From: Casuarius casuarius
Taxonomy: Eukaryota > Chordata > Aves > Casuariiformes > Casuariidae
Length of the DNA stretch: 64,000 nucleotides
NCBI GenBank assembly: GCA_003342895.1
Contig: PTFA01000193.1
Coordinates: 903,255 to 967,254 of the forward strand
Reading direction: 5' to 3'
A model generated the notes under the pieces. The model saw only the letters and a list, made by a program, of their open reading frames with translations, was not told the origin of the DNA and made no database searches. Below are positions 36,301 to 46,899 of this stretch, one piece after another. The position numbers and the translations under genes were made by a program. Every line of letters begins with the position of its first letter. Within the stretch, counting starts at the first letter, position 1.

Positions 36301-38239
36301 GCTGGATGCACTCCGCAGGCCCCAGAGCTACAGCGCTGGGAGGACGTTTTCCATGCAACAAAGCCTTAACTCCCCTCTAGGGTCCTGGCGTTGCACTCCT
36401 GACCTCTGCCCACCATCGCCTGCTCTATCCTCCCCAGGTCCAGCTCGCCCTTAACAGGTTCTTCAAAGAGCACAAGTCCTTCCACGTCACTGAAGCTCAT
36501 ATCCCCCCCGCCACTTTTACCAACAAGTTTGTCGGCTTCCTGAAGACCGAACGCTGCAGTGGGGGCTACGGACAGACCAAGCAGCTGCAAAGATGTCTCG
36601 ACTGTTGCAGTGAGCCAAGGGTCCACAGCCCTTTTGTCCCCCTTCCGCCTTCCCTCCCTGCTTGTCTCTTCCCCTTCCGAAGCATGGCTCTGTCTCTGGG
36701 TCCCTTCAGCAGTCCTCGCTGCCCTCCCCACGCATACCCAGCTCAGGGAATATGGTGGATGGGTAATTCTGAGCCCTTAAGCATCAGGGCTCAATTTCCC
36801 TCACTCTTGGTTGAATACACTCTTATCGAGCATCCAGTGCCTTTGCTCAGAAGGGCCTTTCTACGTGTCCTCTCCTCAGTCGTATGCCCGCCAGGGATGT
36901 TCAGCCCTCCTAAGGACAGCCAGTGCTCCCCATGCCCTGTTGGAACCTACAGCCTGCTCTACGGTATGGCATGGTGCACTCCATGTAAGGAGGGCCTGAC
37001 CACCCGGGCAACGGGCAGCAGCTCCATGGAGAACTGTGTGAAAGAAGAGGAGGCTGAGCAGGGTACGCAGATCATCTGCTATTCGAGCAGGGCAGGGAAG
37101 GGATTGAGGGGCTCTGAACTGAGGGTAAGCACTAAGTAGGACCCCAGAAGAGCTTCCTCAAGAACATCTTATGCATATGCTGGCTATGGCAACTTCTAGA
37201 GCCCTTGGGGGTCACTTTGGAGACAAGTATCTGTTGTCTCTTCCATCACCATCCTTGAAGAGATCACAGCTCCCTCTCTGTTCTCAACACGAGGCCAATG
37301 CTGAGGAATCTGATCACTCCCTCCACCCTGGTGTCCCTGACCAGCCTTCAGCCCTAACCACCTCACTGCCAGGTGTAATGCGGGCCCTGGCCCCACCACC
37401 CCTGCCTAGCTCTGGGGCTGGGGAACAGTAGCACCGGGATTATGTCAAGGGTTTGTAGCAGTGGGACTTCTCTGAGAAAGTCCCCACCCATTTCTCTCTC
37501 CTCAGCTGTCTCCACTATGCGCAGGATCCCACTCCTGACTCTCAGCATCCTGATACCACTACTAGTCATCATCCTTCTCCTCATCCTGTGAGTCTAGGAG
37601 GGTTTGGGCTCCTTATCCCAGCATGGGGAACTTCCAGGGCAGTTTGTTGGTGTCTGGTCCCCAGCGCCACATAGGGAGCCACGCTCCTTGGAAAAGGAGA
37701 TGAAGGAGACCTTGAGCCCAACACTGTGACACTAGAAGGAGGTGGCATGCCAGGGCAGGAATGCAGCACACCAACGGGGGGATAACCCTTGGCAATAGTT
37801 TATGCAGCCATATAGGGAGCTGTTAGAGATGATCCTGGGAACCTTGGTCCTGATGGCTGGTGCTAGGCAGCTCCTGGGCTCTGCTGCTGCTTCCCAGCAC
37901 TCAGCTCCCATTTTTCACTATGGGCTTCTGTCTCTCTGTAGCAGCTATTGTTACTGGACCCATCAACAGCGACAGATGTCATCTCCAAATGCTTCCAAGA
38001 GGACAGAAACCACCAAGATGATGGAGATGGTGACCAAGTTCTTTGGGATCTCTAAGCAGAGCCCTCATGCTGGCCCTGATGCTGTAACTGCCAATGCCAC
38101 CATCTCCTCGGACCCCAGTACATCTCAGGGGGCTGAAATGGAGCAGATGCACCAAGTTCCCTCCCTTGCAATGATCCCTTATTTTGCTGATGTGACTGAC
38201 AAGACATCTCCTGTGCCAACAGCATCAGACAAAGGATAA
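33217..38239 (+). CDS. ZPBP/Sp38-family protein with a C-terminal membrane anchor (complete, 9 exons)
   Basis: Joined CDS: 33217-33310, 34291-34395, 34973-35116, 35294-35506, 35915-36015, 36438-36609, 36880-37062, 37506-37587, 37942-38239. This totals 1,392 nt and 463 residues, with GT/AG at every junction and the frame kept throughout. Order: signal peptide (about 1-32); Ig domain (Cys47, Trp61, DSGNYSC at 88-94); helical Sp38 region (115-232); Cys core RC-x2-GYG-x7-C-x2-CC-x2-C-P-P-G (258-282), which is diagnostic for the ZPBP family; an ephrin-receptor-like Cys module (279-329); transmembrane helix (about 345-365); Ser/Thr-rich tail to 463. ZPBP and ZPBP2 are acrosomal proteins that help organise the acrosome and are linked to egg-coat binding; they lack this helix. 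An in-frame TAA at 33181-33183 fixes the start. It may be a third paralogue or a divergent ZPBP2. Function in sperm is inferred from the family. Confidence 0.88.
34291..34395 (+). CDS. ZPBP-family gene exon 2 (first half of Ig domain)
   Basis: The acceptor is a pyrimidine tract ending in CCTAG and the donor is GTACGG. Phase is 1 at both ends. The exon carries Cys47 of the Ig disulfide and Trp61 (AYRWVH), the core tryptophan of the fold. Confidence 0.88.
34973..35116 (+). CDS. ZPBP-family gene exon 3 (second half of Ig domain)
   Basis: Phase is 1 at both ends. It contains GHLLFKQF followed by DSGNYSCTI (residues 88-96), the classic Ig 'D-x-G-x-Y-x-C' signature. N91 sits in an N-Y-S glycosylation sequon. 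Confidence 0.92.
35294..35506 (+). CDS. ZPBP-family gene exon 4 (start of Sp38 region)
   Basis: Phase is 1 at both ends; residues 115-185. GYHVLGGLETVLLFQSNLC matches the start of the ZPBP post-Ig region (a Y-H-small-residue pattern, then Cys), followed by a helical segment and paired cysteines (HCKFQL, ASCF). Confidence 0.88.
35915..36015 (+). CDS. ZPBP-family gene exon 5
   Basis: Enters in phase 1 and ends in phase 0 before GTGAGC. FGPHWDEHCN and TVTDCYHTAV hold two cysteines in the spacing of the ZPBP segment just before the 'RFF' helix. Confidence 0.87.
36438..36609 (+). CDS. ZPBP-family gene exon 6 (Sp38 Cys core)
   Basis: Residues 220-276. It carries LNRFFKEH, which corresponds to the ZPBP 'ERFF' helix, and then RCSGGYGQTKQLQRCLDCC, the most family-specific block. 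It ends in phase 1 at GTGAGC. Confidence 0.92.
36880..37062 (+). CDS. ZPBP-family gene exon 7 (ephrin-receptor-like Cys module)
   Basis: Phase is 1 at both ends; residues 277-337. VCPPGMFSPPKDSQCSPCP and GTYSLLYGMAWCTPCKEG follow the C-P-P-G-x-Y/F-...-C-x2-C pattern of GCC2/GCC3 (ephrin-receptor-like) repeats. ZPBP as I recall it ends within the first of these; here a second half (MAWCTPC...MENC) is present. Confidence 0.9.
37506..37587 (+). CDS. ZPBP-family gene exon 8 (transmembrane helix)
   Basis: Residues 338-364: MRRIPLLTLSILIPLLVIIL continues with LLLIL, giving about 20 uninterrupted hydrophobic residues after Arg-Arg. The acceptor is CTCAG and the donor is GTGAGT. Phase is 1 in and 2 out. 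This exon separates the gene from known secreted ZPBP proteins. Confidence 0.85.
37942..38239 (+). CDS. ZPBP-family gene exon 9 (cytoplasmic tail and stop)
   Basis: Residues 365-463, ending in TAA at 38237-38239. The tail begins YCYWTHQQRQ and is rich in Ser, Thr, Met and Gln, with no domain I recognise. The acceptor is a TAGCAG tandem (NAGNAG), so splicing three bases later would drop one residue (Ser366). Confidence 0.85.
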
Positions 38240-39430
38240 TTTCTGAGATTCCCACATGCACAGGCATGAGGGATAGCATCCCTCCAGCCACCACTGTCCA
38301 TTTTGTGGGTATCCAGCAATGGAGAAGAGGGACACCCTTCTCCTCCACCTCTCAGTTTTCCTTCCCAAATAGCTCTGACTACAACCAAGATATGTGACTT
38401 CCTTTTGCTATAAAATTGGTTTCTATTTGCATCTCTTTGCAACCACGGAAGCACCAAACACAGAGGGACTTGGGGGTTACCCGGAGGGAACCCATCATAC
38501 AGGTTGAACCAACTGTTTCTCTGTAAGTCATGGAAGGCATCTTTCCCCAGGCAGGGAGTCAGTCTTGCATTAAGGAACAACTCAGTTCCCTTCTGATACC
38601 ACTTTTTTTATACACCCCTGAAAGAACAGCCCCTGGGGAGAGCTTAAGCCAGAGCATTTGCTGGGGTCAAGCAGACAGGATGAGGCAGGAGAAAGCTCAC
38701 CCTCAAATCTCTTCGTTTTCAGAGCCAGGCTTTGCAATGGGAGGGACATTGCGCTTTGGAAAGGATTCCCACCTCTATAGCCTCAAAGAAGAGATTTATC
38801 GTCTTTAAACTTTTTTGAGCCCAGCGGCTGTTGGAAAGTCCAGGAGAGGGCAGCAACACAGTGCGAGAGGCAGAGCCCCAGCACAGAGCAGGCTGGTCCA
38901 GGGAGTGGGTGCTTCCTAGCAGGCCTTAGCAGAGATGGGCTCCAGATCCAAGACCAAGTAAGAGAAGGGGCTAGCTCTGCTTCTTGGAGGGAAAGCAGCA
39001 CACTCAGAGCAGTGGCATCGGTTCTGCTCCTGGTATTGTGTTTACTCGGGGAGTCTCAGAAGCACTATGGGGTCCCAAGAAACTTCTTCAGCAGAAAGCG
39101 TGGGCTGGCGACTGTTTGCTGAGGCCCAGCGGAGGAAGAAATGGCTCGCAGACCAGAAAGCTCAACAATGACCAGTCGATGAAAAGGAATACTAGGAGCT
39201 ACACTGGAGACTGAGGAAAGCGGGGAGAAGAGGCAGAGAAGGGGTCGGGTGTTTGTGAAGTCTAAGGCTAGGGGAGAGGGGTGTGAGCATATTCAAGTGG
39301 GAGGTACAAGAGGTGACAGGAGGGCTGTCAGCTTGCTAGAAAGCTCCATGGTGCTTCTGCTCCTTCTCAGACCCTCTCCAGACTGAGGGGATCCTCTACA
39401 GGACCACAGCAGGTGATTAAACACAGCTTG
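38240..39430 (+). other. Probable 3' UTR and flank of the ZPBP-family gene
   Basis: No AATAAA occurs soon after the stop. A variant TATAAA at 38409-38414 is followed by T/GT-rich sequence and would give a 3' UTR of about 190 nt. An ATTAAA at 39416-39421 would give about 1.2 kb. Germ-cell genes often use variant signals, so the first is plausible. Usage is inferred. Confidence 0.35.
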
Positions 39431-42400
39431 GGCATCAGCGAGGTGAAGGGAAGGAAAAAACAGTGATGAGAGGGCTGGCTTTGAGGTCCTCTGAAACAGG
39501 GAGAGAAGAGACCTAAAGGAAATAGCTAAAGGGAAGAACGGGCAGACCAGTTCTGGGTCCATCACCTCAGAGCTGCTCTGCAAGGCTGGATGTAAAGTCC
39601 CTGGCAGAAGGCTGTGCGTAGCTCCCTGAGGCACAGGGACCAAGTGCGGGGACCAGGCAGCTCTGGGGCTCTCCCCTTCTCCCTCGGAGTCCAGACATGC
39701 CCAGTCACCTCCGTCAGTCTCAGCTTCCCCCCTCTGCAAAATCCTAAAAGGGGCTGCAAAGACCGCAGGGCAGGATGCTGCTGAAAAGCATCCCTGCTCA
39801 CCCATGGGGAGGCAACCCCATGACACCCCCCTTTCCCAGGCCAGTTGATCTTGCCTTAGAGTGGAAGCTGAGGCAAGAGAGCTATGAAAAGGCCCTTTTG
39901 AATGAACCTGCCCATCAGCAGGGCTGCAGCCCGAACCATAACCAAGCTACCGACACAAAGGTGATGCCCACCCGCTGGCCCTGAGCAGACTGCATACACG
40001 CCAGAGAGGCCCAGCGACATGGAATGAGATCGTCCGCGTGGCAGGGGCTAGGATGAGGAGGCAGCAGCGGCTGCCACCCAGCTCAGAGGGAACAGATTCC
40101 TTCTGACTAATCTTGAGACAAGTGTAATTAGCAGGGCTGAAGCGGGGGCTGTGGGCAGGAGTCACGGCTGTCCCCTATCCCAGGCTGTGTGGGTTGCGCT
40201 GCGAGTTCATGGGGGAAGGTGAGGGGGGAGCTGGCTCCCAGCACCAGGCTGTTTTGCCCCTGAAGTCAAGGACAGAGCAGAGGCCTGGCAGAAGGACTCC
40301 TCATACCCAACTCAGTCACTCTCCAGCAATAGAGACCTAGTAGGACCAGTCTTTTCCAGGAGGGTTCAAACAACTGGGCCATAGAGGGGATTTGGCAGGG
40401 CAGATAACCTGGCAATAAGCAGATGATGTCCCGCCAGTGACACAGATGCAAATGGGCAGATGTGTCTAGCACACGTCTCTCTGGCCAGTCAGAAGTCTCT
40501 TTCAGCTCATTACATTTTGCAGGTTCCCGGTTATTTTCTGCACTGTGTCAGAGTTTAATGCCCAGCTGCCTTTCTGGTGCTGCAGCTCCACACGAACATG
40601 AAAAAAGGATGCTCCCCTTCTAGGTTTAATTCTGAAATCTGTAAGCAGCGACATTATTTTCAGCACTTTGGGGATGTTTGTGTCAGGATAAGCATGTGTT
40701 TAGGCTCTTCCGTGGATTGGGATCTAAGCAAAAGACCAGGTTTCCGGATGCAGCAAAGGGCTTCTTGGTGTGGGGAGGTAACGCAGTAAGCGGCAGCAAC
40801 GCAATCATTTGCAATCATCTGCCCACACTGCTACTTAAGCAAAATGAAATGTTTGGGAGTAATCACCTTGCAAATATTGCCTTACTTATTCACCTTGACT
40901 TCAGTTTTTCTGTATCCTAAAGTATCTCCTGTGAAATCAGGGCAATTCTGTGCATACGTGTGCATCTAAGAGAAGCTTTTCAGAAATAACTAAGGTACCA
41001 AAGCTTCATCTTCCAAAGGTCGCTCAGTAATTCCTATCTTTAAAAAAATTTTCTGGTCAAGAATTTTACTCCAAAATATCTGAAATCCAACCAGAACAAT
41101 GTGATCAACTCTGATTATGGGAAAGAGCAAGGGGAAATTTTGATCGGCCAGAATGAAAAACAAGAAAGTATAGGATAAGAAGAAACATTAATTTCAAAGT
41201 GGAAAAACAAAATATTTCAGTATAAAAGAATCAAGCCTCTCAGTTTTACAGCTGGGGAGATGTTTCCCCCCTCAGAATGAAAAATATGGTGAAACTGGTC
41301 TGTATTTGTAAAACTTGCAGAGGTCTCAAAGTCAGTCTTACAAAGCACAGGCAGAAATTCTGAGTAAAACTGCTGCCCAGTTCTCTCTGGGCCCCTGAAT
41401 TCACCCCAGCAGAGGTTTCATCTCCCCACTAAATTCAGGATCAGTGCAGAAAATCAAACAACACCATGCTGCAGGGGCTTAATTCTTATACAGTGCTTTA
41501 AGCTAAACCTCACTTCCCAATGCCACAGGGACAGGCTGAGAGCATGGGAACGTTTCAGTTACTTCCTTCAGCAGTAACTCACAGGAGCAGGCAAAGCAAA
41601 TGCTTTGCAGAGAGTTGTGCCAAATAGAGCCATTACCTTCTCCAAGATGGGCTGGAAGGTCTCCAAGGCGGAATAGGGAGGAGTTGCTCTGAGATGGATG
41701 GGAGATGGATGCTGGAAGTCTTGGGAAACGTATAGGAAAGGGCAGATCTGAGTTCTGAGGTGTGAGGGTCTCTACATTACGGTGGACTTTTCTACTGGTG
41801 ATCCGGGCTTCTGGCTGTTCTTCCTCCCCTGGGAACAAGTCATCATTTGTCTCATCCCCCCTGCCAGGGCTGCCGAGCACCTTTACTTACACATACCTCT
41901 TCCCTCATCTTCCTTTTCACTGTCAGTGCTTGAGTAGTCCAAAATACCTCCTGGCTTTGTGCATTTTGGAATAGCCATGTTGGCTTAGGGATGGGAGGCT
42001 CTGCACTTAAATCATTGCCTGTTTTGTTCTCGTGCAGACCTGTCTGAATCCAGACTCAGCCCAGTGAAATGAAAGCTGGGACCTGGGAAGGACAGCGGGG
42101 TGAGTGAGAGTAGGAGCCAAAGCCACATTCAGAGCAGAAGATCTTATTTTTAATTGCCCTTAACTCCCTGATACAAAACAAGGCCTTCACTGATCCTACA
42201 CAGTAGGGCAAGGGAGGACAAGACGAATAAAGCAGTGCAGAGTTGGGCCCTTGTTTGCATATCAGTTTCCATGGTAACCCTTCATTTCTACTTGCTCACG
42301 ATAATCGCTGAAATCTTCCTCCTGCACCAGAGCATCCCTTGCTGGGACTGGACACCCCTTGCTGGGGGTCTAAGGGAGCCAGGGGACCATAGACTGTCTG

Positions 42401-42640
42401 TCCTTAGTAAATACACGTGTGTGCGAGTGGGAAACAGCACAGAGGTGCGGTGCTCGCAGGGAAAGGAAACCCGCCATGTAGGAGATACATTTGTGCATGA
42501 AAAACTCAGGACTGCTCTTTTCCGCAGGGAATGGGTAATTGCATAGCAGACAGGGCACAGGGCCAGCCTCGGGCCCAGCAGGCTTCACCTCGGCAGACAC
42601 GAGAAGTCTCGAGGGGTTCGAAGCAAGGCTTTATCTGCAG
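39431..42640. other. Non-coding, no gene recognised
   Basis: The 5' half is GC-rich with non-specific open frames. About 40800-41400 turns AT-rich. A perfect X-box lies at 42265-42278 and an isolated AATAAA at about 42225. No exon with splice support is seen. Confidence 0.5.
42265..42278. promoter_or_regulatory. Perfect RFX X-box
   Basis: GTTTCCATGGTAAC is a 14-base X-box with both half-sites and the central AT. It lies 4 kb downstream of the ZPBP-family stop and 5.5 kb upstream of the CpG-island promoter, with no exon beside it. Confidence 0.5.
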
Positions 42641-42654
42641 CCCTCGGGAGGGGG

Positions 42655-42745
42655 TGCGTGGTCCGATGGTTGGAGCACTAAGATAAAGGGCAGATACCAA
42701 CATTCAAGTCTCTGCTCACTCAGGGACTTCCTAGGGCAGGAAGTC
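42655..42745 (+). repeat. MIR-type SINE with tRNA-like head
   Basis: GTGGTCCGATGGTTGGAGCAC resembles the A-box head of a MIR, and ACATTCAAGTCTCTGCTCAC its B-box and 'CTCTGCCAC' segment, at the expected spacing. This is the only copy in the window that keeps the tRNA-related part. It is not a functional tRNA gene: the acceptor stem does not pair. Confidence 0.6.
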
Positions 42746-42749
42746 TGTC

Positions 42750-45030
42750 TGGCCCTAACAGAAGGGCCAAGGTTATGTGTTTCACCACCCTCAGCTCTCT
42801 CTGACATGAGTCGTGATGGAAGGACCCCTCCGGAAGGAGAGCTGATCCATCCCTATGTCTGCCTTGGTGCTCAGGAGGCACCTGCCACTGCCCCTGCCCA
42901 CCTGAGCTGGCTGAGCCCAAAATGCAGAGCAGCCAGCGCGCCCAGGTAGGAGAGAGCGTGGGCACGACAGCCTCCAGGTGAGCTTGTCCTCTGCAAGCAG
43001 CCAAGTCCGCCAGACACTGTAAATAGCTTATAGCTGCAGCTCACAGCTGCTCCTGCAAGCACAGCGTGATTCTCCAGCACAGCAAAAGCCTCCCCGGTGT
43101 CGAACAGTGTGAATCCCCGCGCAGTGAATTTCTCTCGGGAGGGCCACACTGCCTTCGGTGGTCACACTGTGCTTTTCTCCAGTCTGGAGACTCACAGGCC
43201 CACTGGTTTTAATGACACGGGGAGATTTCCTCGGAACAAAGGAAACGAGTAGCATCCTTTGAAGCCCAGCTCCCTTCCCCAGTCAATGCCAGCAGGACCA
43301 CTGGGCTCACGTGACGCCTCATTAGGTAGCTCTCCTGGGCACAGGATGTGTCCTGGGGAGGCGGCACAGCAGCTCCAATAATGAGGCAAATTGCAACCCA
43401 AACTCCTTTGAGGCTGCCGTTTGTGCTGGTAGGGCCAAGCCGGCTGAGAAGCATGAAAGACCCCCCATCTGGCTCACGGGCTCCCTCATCCCCACCTCCC
43501 TCTCCCAGGATGGGGTGGATTTAAAGGTGGAAAGCTAAGGTCTGGCTTTTGATAAGCATGTGGTGCTGCCTGGAAAAGCAAAGGAAAGGCAGGCGGGTGC
43601 AGGAGAGAAGGACGGTGTATCTGGTGTATCTGCAGCCATCAGTGATGAGCTCACTGATCTCTTTTTGCAAAGAGGACCCCCAAGAGAAGAAAGGATTTAC
43701 ACAGGATTGCAAACAGCTTTTCTCAGGCCTTTCTTGCAGTCTGGCAGGCTCAAGCAAGGGACTATCCCCAAACAGTAGAACTAGGGAATGGCCTGGAGCC
43801 AGCTGAGGGCTTTTCAGCCCCACAGGCAACACCATATTTTGCTGCCCCACAAAGAATGAGAGGTCGTGGACAGATTCATGCACTCTTGGCAAGGAGATAG
43901 AGCTTCCACGTCTGGAGTTTGCTGTTCCTAACGCTGTGCATGGGGCAGACAGCTACTGCTGGGATTGCTGCTCCCAGCCCCTCACCTCCCACAGCCACAC
44001 AGCCAGCACTTCTGCGAGCTACCGGCTGAGCCATCCCGGGCCTGGCAGAGGCAGAGCAGGGGAAGGGGCAGCCAGTGCTTCCTAATGGGTGAGCTTCACC
44101 CAGGCATCTCCCCAGATACCTCCTCCTGCCCTTCTAGTCCTCCCTGAGCTGGAGGAAGGCCTGGCTACACAGCCTGCAGCCACAAACAGGGGAACAGCCT
44201 CCAAGTGTGCCCCCCAAGGCCTTCAAACCTCACTGAGTCCATCCGCATCTGAGCAAGCCCACTTGCCCGCAATGAGTTGTGCTCCACCTGTCCCCCTGCA
44301 GACACCTCTGAGGGAAAATGGGAGCACCTCCAAGCTCCTGGGGCTGAAGGTTTGCGCCATGGGACTGTCCCCTTTGCCTGTGAGGTTCCCTGTGCTGCTG
44401 GGGTCCATCTGCCTTAGCAAGCCGGGCTGGTGGTTGTGGTAGAGGTAGAAGAGGAAGGAGGAGTTTGCTCTATTGAGGATGAGCTCTGGCTTTTTAGTGC
44501 TCATTTTCTTTCTTCCTCAGCCTATGCTGCTGCTTGCTCCTGGTGCCCCTTGAAACAAACGTTCTGCCAGCGGCAGGGTATGGCTGGTGAACACGGCGCT
44601 GAAAGTCTGCCAGGTGCCACAAGAGACAGAGTACATCACGAACCCCTTCTCCAAAGCTCCCCACCACAGATCCTTAGAGGCTTTCCCTCCCCATCTTCCA
44701 CAGGGCCTTCTTCTGCCTGTGGTTGATCCTTTCTCCGGCTCCCATGTCTGTCTTCTCCTCACCCTGGCGTTCCTCATCCAGTTCCACCTCTTCCTCTTCA
44801 CTTCCTTGCTCCCATCTCCAGCCTTCTCTCCCTCTGGTTACCAAAGACCTAGCTGCTCTTGCCCATTCCTTCATCATTTTGGACACATGATGGAGTACCC
44901 TGCTTCTACCTGCATATCCAAAGGAGCAGCTTTATTATGCTCTTTCCTGCTTAACTGCCTGCTCTACTTTTTTCTCCCTGTATCTCTTATTGCTTCTAAT
45001 GTATTTCAGTTATCCAGGACATAAAATCTC
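42750..45030. other. Non-coding, no gene recognised
   Basis: GC-rich unique sequence with many overlapping open frames and no recognisable domain. A 10-bp direct repeat (GGTGTATCTG-like) lies near 43612-43632. It ends abruptly at the AT-rich island. Confidence 0.5.
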
Positions 45031-46480
45031 CCTCTGTAGGAGTTCCTAGTTATATTAAGGGTGAAATGAACAGCATTTTTGTTCCCTTATTCTAGCAAAT
45101 TTACTAACTAATATTCTTAAGCTACTATTTTGCAAGAAATTGAAATTGAAATAATACCACTGTGATTTAATTTGTAATCTCATATTTGCACTTGATATCC
45201 ATTGGTTCTATATTTTCTTTAAAGCAAACAACCTATTTTAACTTAAACTAGCCGTTAATATTAATGGTCATATTCTGATACAGCTAGTATAGATTTCTAC
45301 CATTAACACACATCATTTACAATCAAGCATTACAGAGTTAATTTGGTCTTCAGAATTAACTCCACCCCAAATTAATTACAGTATTCTATTACTCATTATC
45401 CTCTCAAATTTTCACATAAACATACTTCAATCACAATTCTTCCTACTATTTAAGTACTGATAATCCCTCTGTTTCAAGTTATTTTCTCCTGTTTTATTCA
45501 CTCCTTGCATATTTATGTATCTGCTCAAACACTTAGATGACAGCCCATTGCTGAATTTCACAGTACTAGTACTAGGCCTGAACTGTTTCTTTTGCTATTT
45601 ATATCCTGTAAAATAAGCTATACAGACTTACTGACCATTTTGTTATCGTATTTTTGACTTGTGTTTCCAGAACTTCATCTGGGATTGCTGAATAAAACCA
45701 CTTCTTCTAAAACATATCTGATCACTGTAACTACTTGATACACTATTGGACTAGAGATTTTTTTAATGAAAAAGACAAAATGATTATGGGAAATACTATG
45801 ACTGCTGTTGTTTGTGACAGTTTATACTCTACTTCCTATCTCAAGTTAACTGCAAGTTCAGTTTACAATATGCAGTTTCCGTGCCTGCTTGTGTAATCTC
45901 AGACTTAAGCAGGCCCCTCTTTGAGCATTTGGGATTGTTTCTTTCTTTGCTTTTTAGTTAAAACTGCAAAATCCGATGGAGATATAAATGCCTTGGCAAC
46001 AGCCTTATATTAACTCACTGCAGCTCCAGGATTATCCAACTCTCCACTGCACAGCAGTACCCCTGTTCAAGGGTCCTAGGAAATATGATGCCCATTTTAT
46101 TTAGTCTGGGGTTTAATCAGCTCCAAAATTGGACAAAGAAATACTATCTGGCACAGCCCTCTCACAGAATGATATCTCTAATCTTGGACTGCTTTTCTAA
46201 TTAGAAGCGATGTGATCCACTATGTTTGCACCGCAGTCAGCCTAGGATACAAATTCCCCCGAGCCTTTAAAAATCTTCTTCTTATAAAAATCTCTCTTGG
46301 CAATTGATCCTTAAAGATCCTACCCATAAATTCAAAATCCCTGTCCTTTCAGAGTTGTCTGGTAAGACCATTCACTAACAGCTCTTTATTAAAGCAGTTC
46401 CAACTGCAAAATATTCTTTTTTTTGCAAATTTTACATGGCAATCGATAACAAAGATCCTACAGATTGCATTTACCAACAT
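45030..46480. other. AT-rich, G-poor island without open frames
   Basis: About 1.45 kb of strongly AT-rich DNA, very poor in G on the + strand (some 60-base lines hold only 2-4 G), sits between GC-rich flanks. No reading frame of 60 codons or more exists on either strand. An AATAAA lies at 45692-45697, followed by ACCACTTCTTCT. It may be an old transposon or LTR remnant, but I cannot match it to a known family. Confidence 0.6.
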
Positions 46481-46899
46481 GAAGCAGCTCTTAGCCCATC
46501 GGACCCCTGCTGTTCTGTATCAGAGCAGCCTTCAGCCCATGAAACCTCCCTTGTGTAGCCAAATTTGGCCAACCTCTTGGGATATAGTCATTTTGATTAG
46601 CTTAGGTGCAGAAGAAGGTGGGAGCCCCAAGGGAGCTGGGTCGGGGGGTGGCTCATGCTGTTGTCTTGAAGACGAACTTTGAAGGCCTTCAGCTTCAGGA
46701 TCAGCACTAGCATCAGGGCCCTGCTGTTTAATGGTGTTCCTGCATGATTTTTTTTTAAGCCAAGAAAAGACCACTACAACCAACTTGCTCTGCTTGTCCT
46801 CATGCAAAGAGACATAATTACCGAGCATCATATGCAAGATGGAGGAGATAATCAGTGTGCTTTGCTCAGTGACCGTGAGCGCTCAGCTGGAGACGGTGT

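Noticed and set aside
42655..42735. tRNA gene
   Set aside because: A- and B-box-like motifs are present but the acceptor and anticodon stems do not pair; it reads as the tRNA-derived head of a MIR.
45030..46480. Endogenous retrovirus LTR
   Set aside because: AATAAA followed by a CTTCTTCT tract hinted at an LTR, but no TG...CA ends, target-site duplication, primer-binding site or second LTR could be found.
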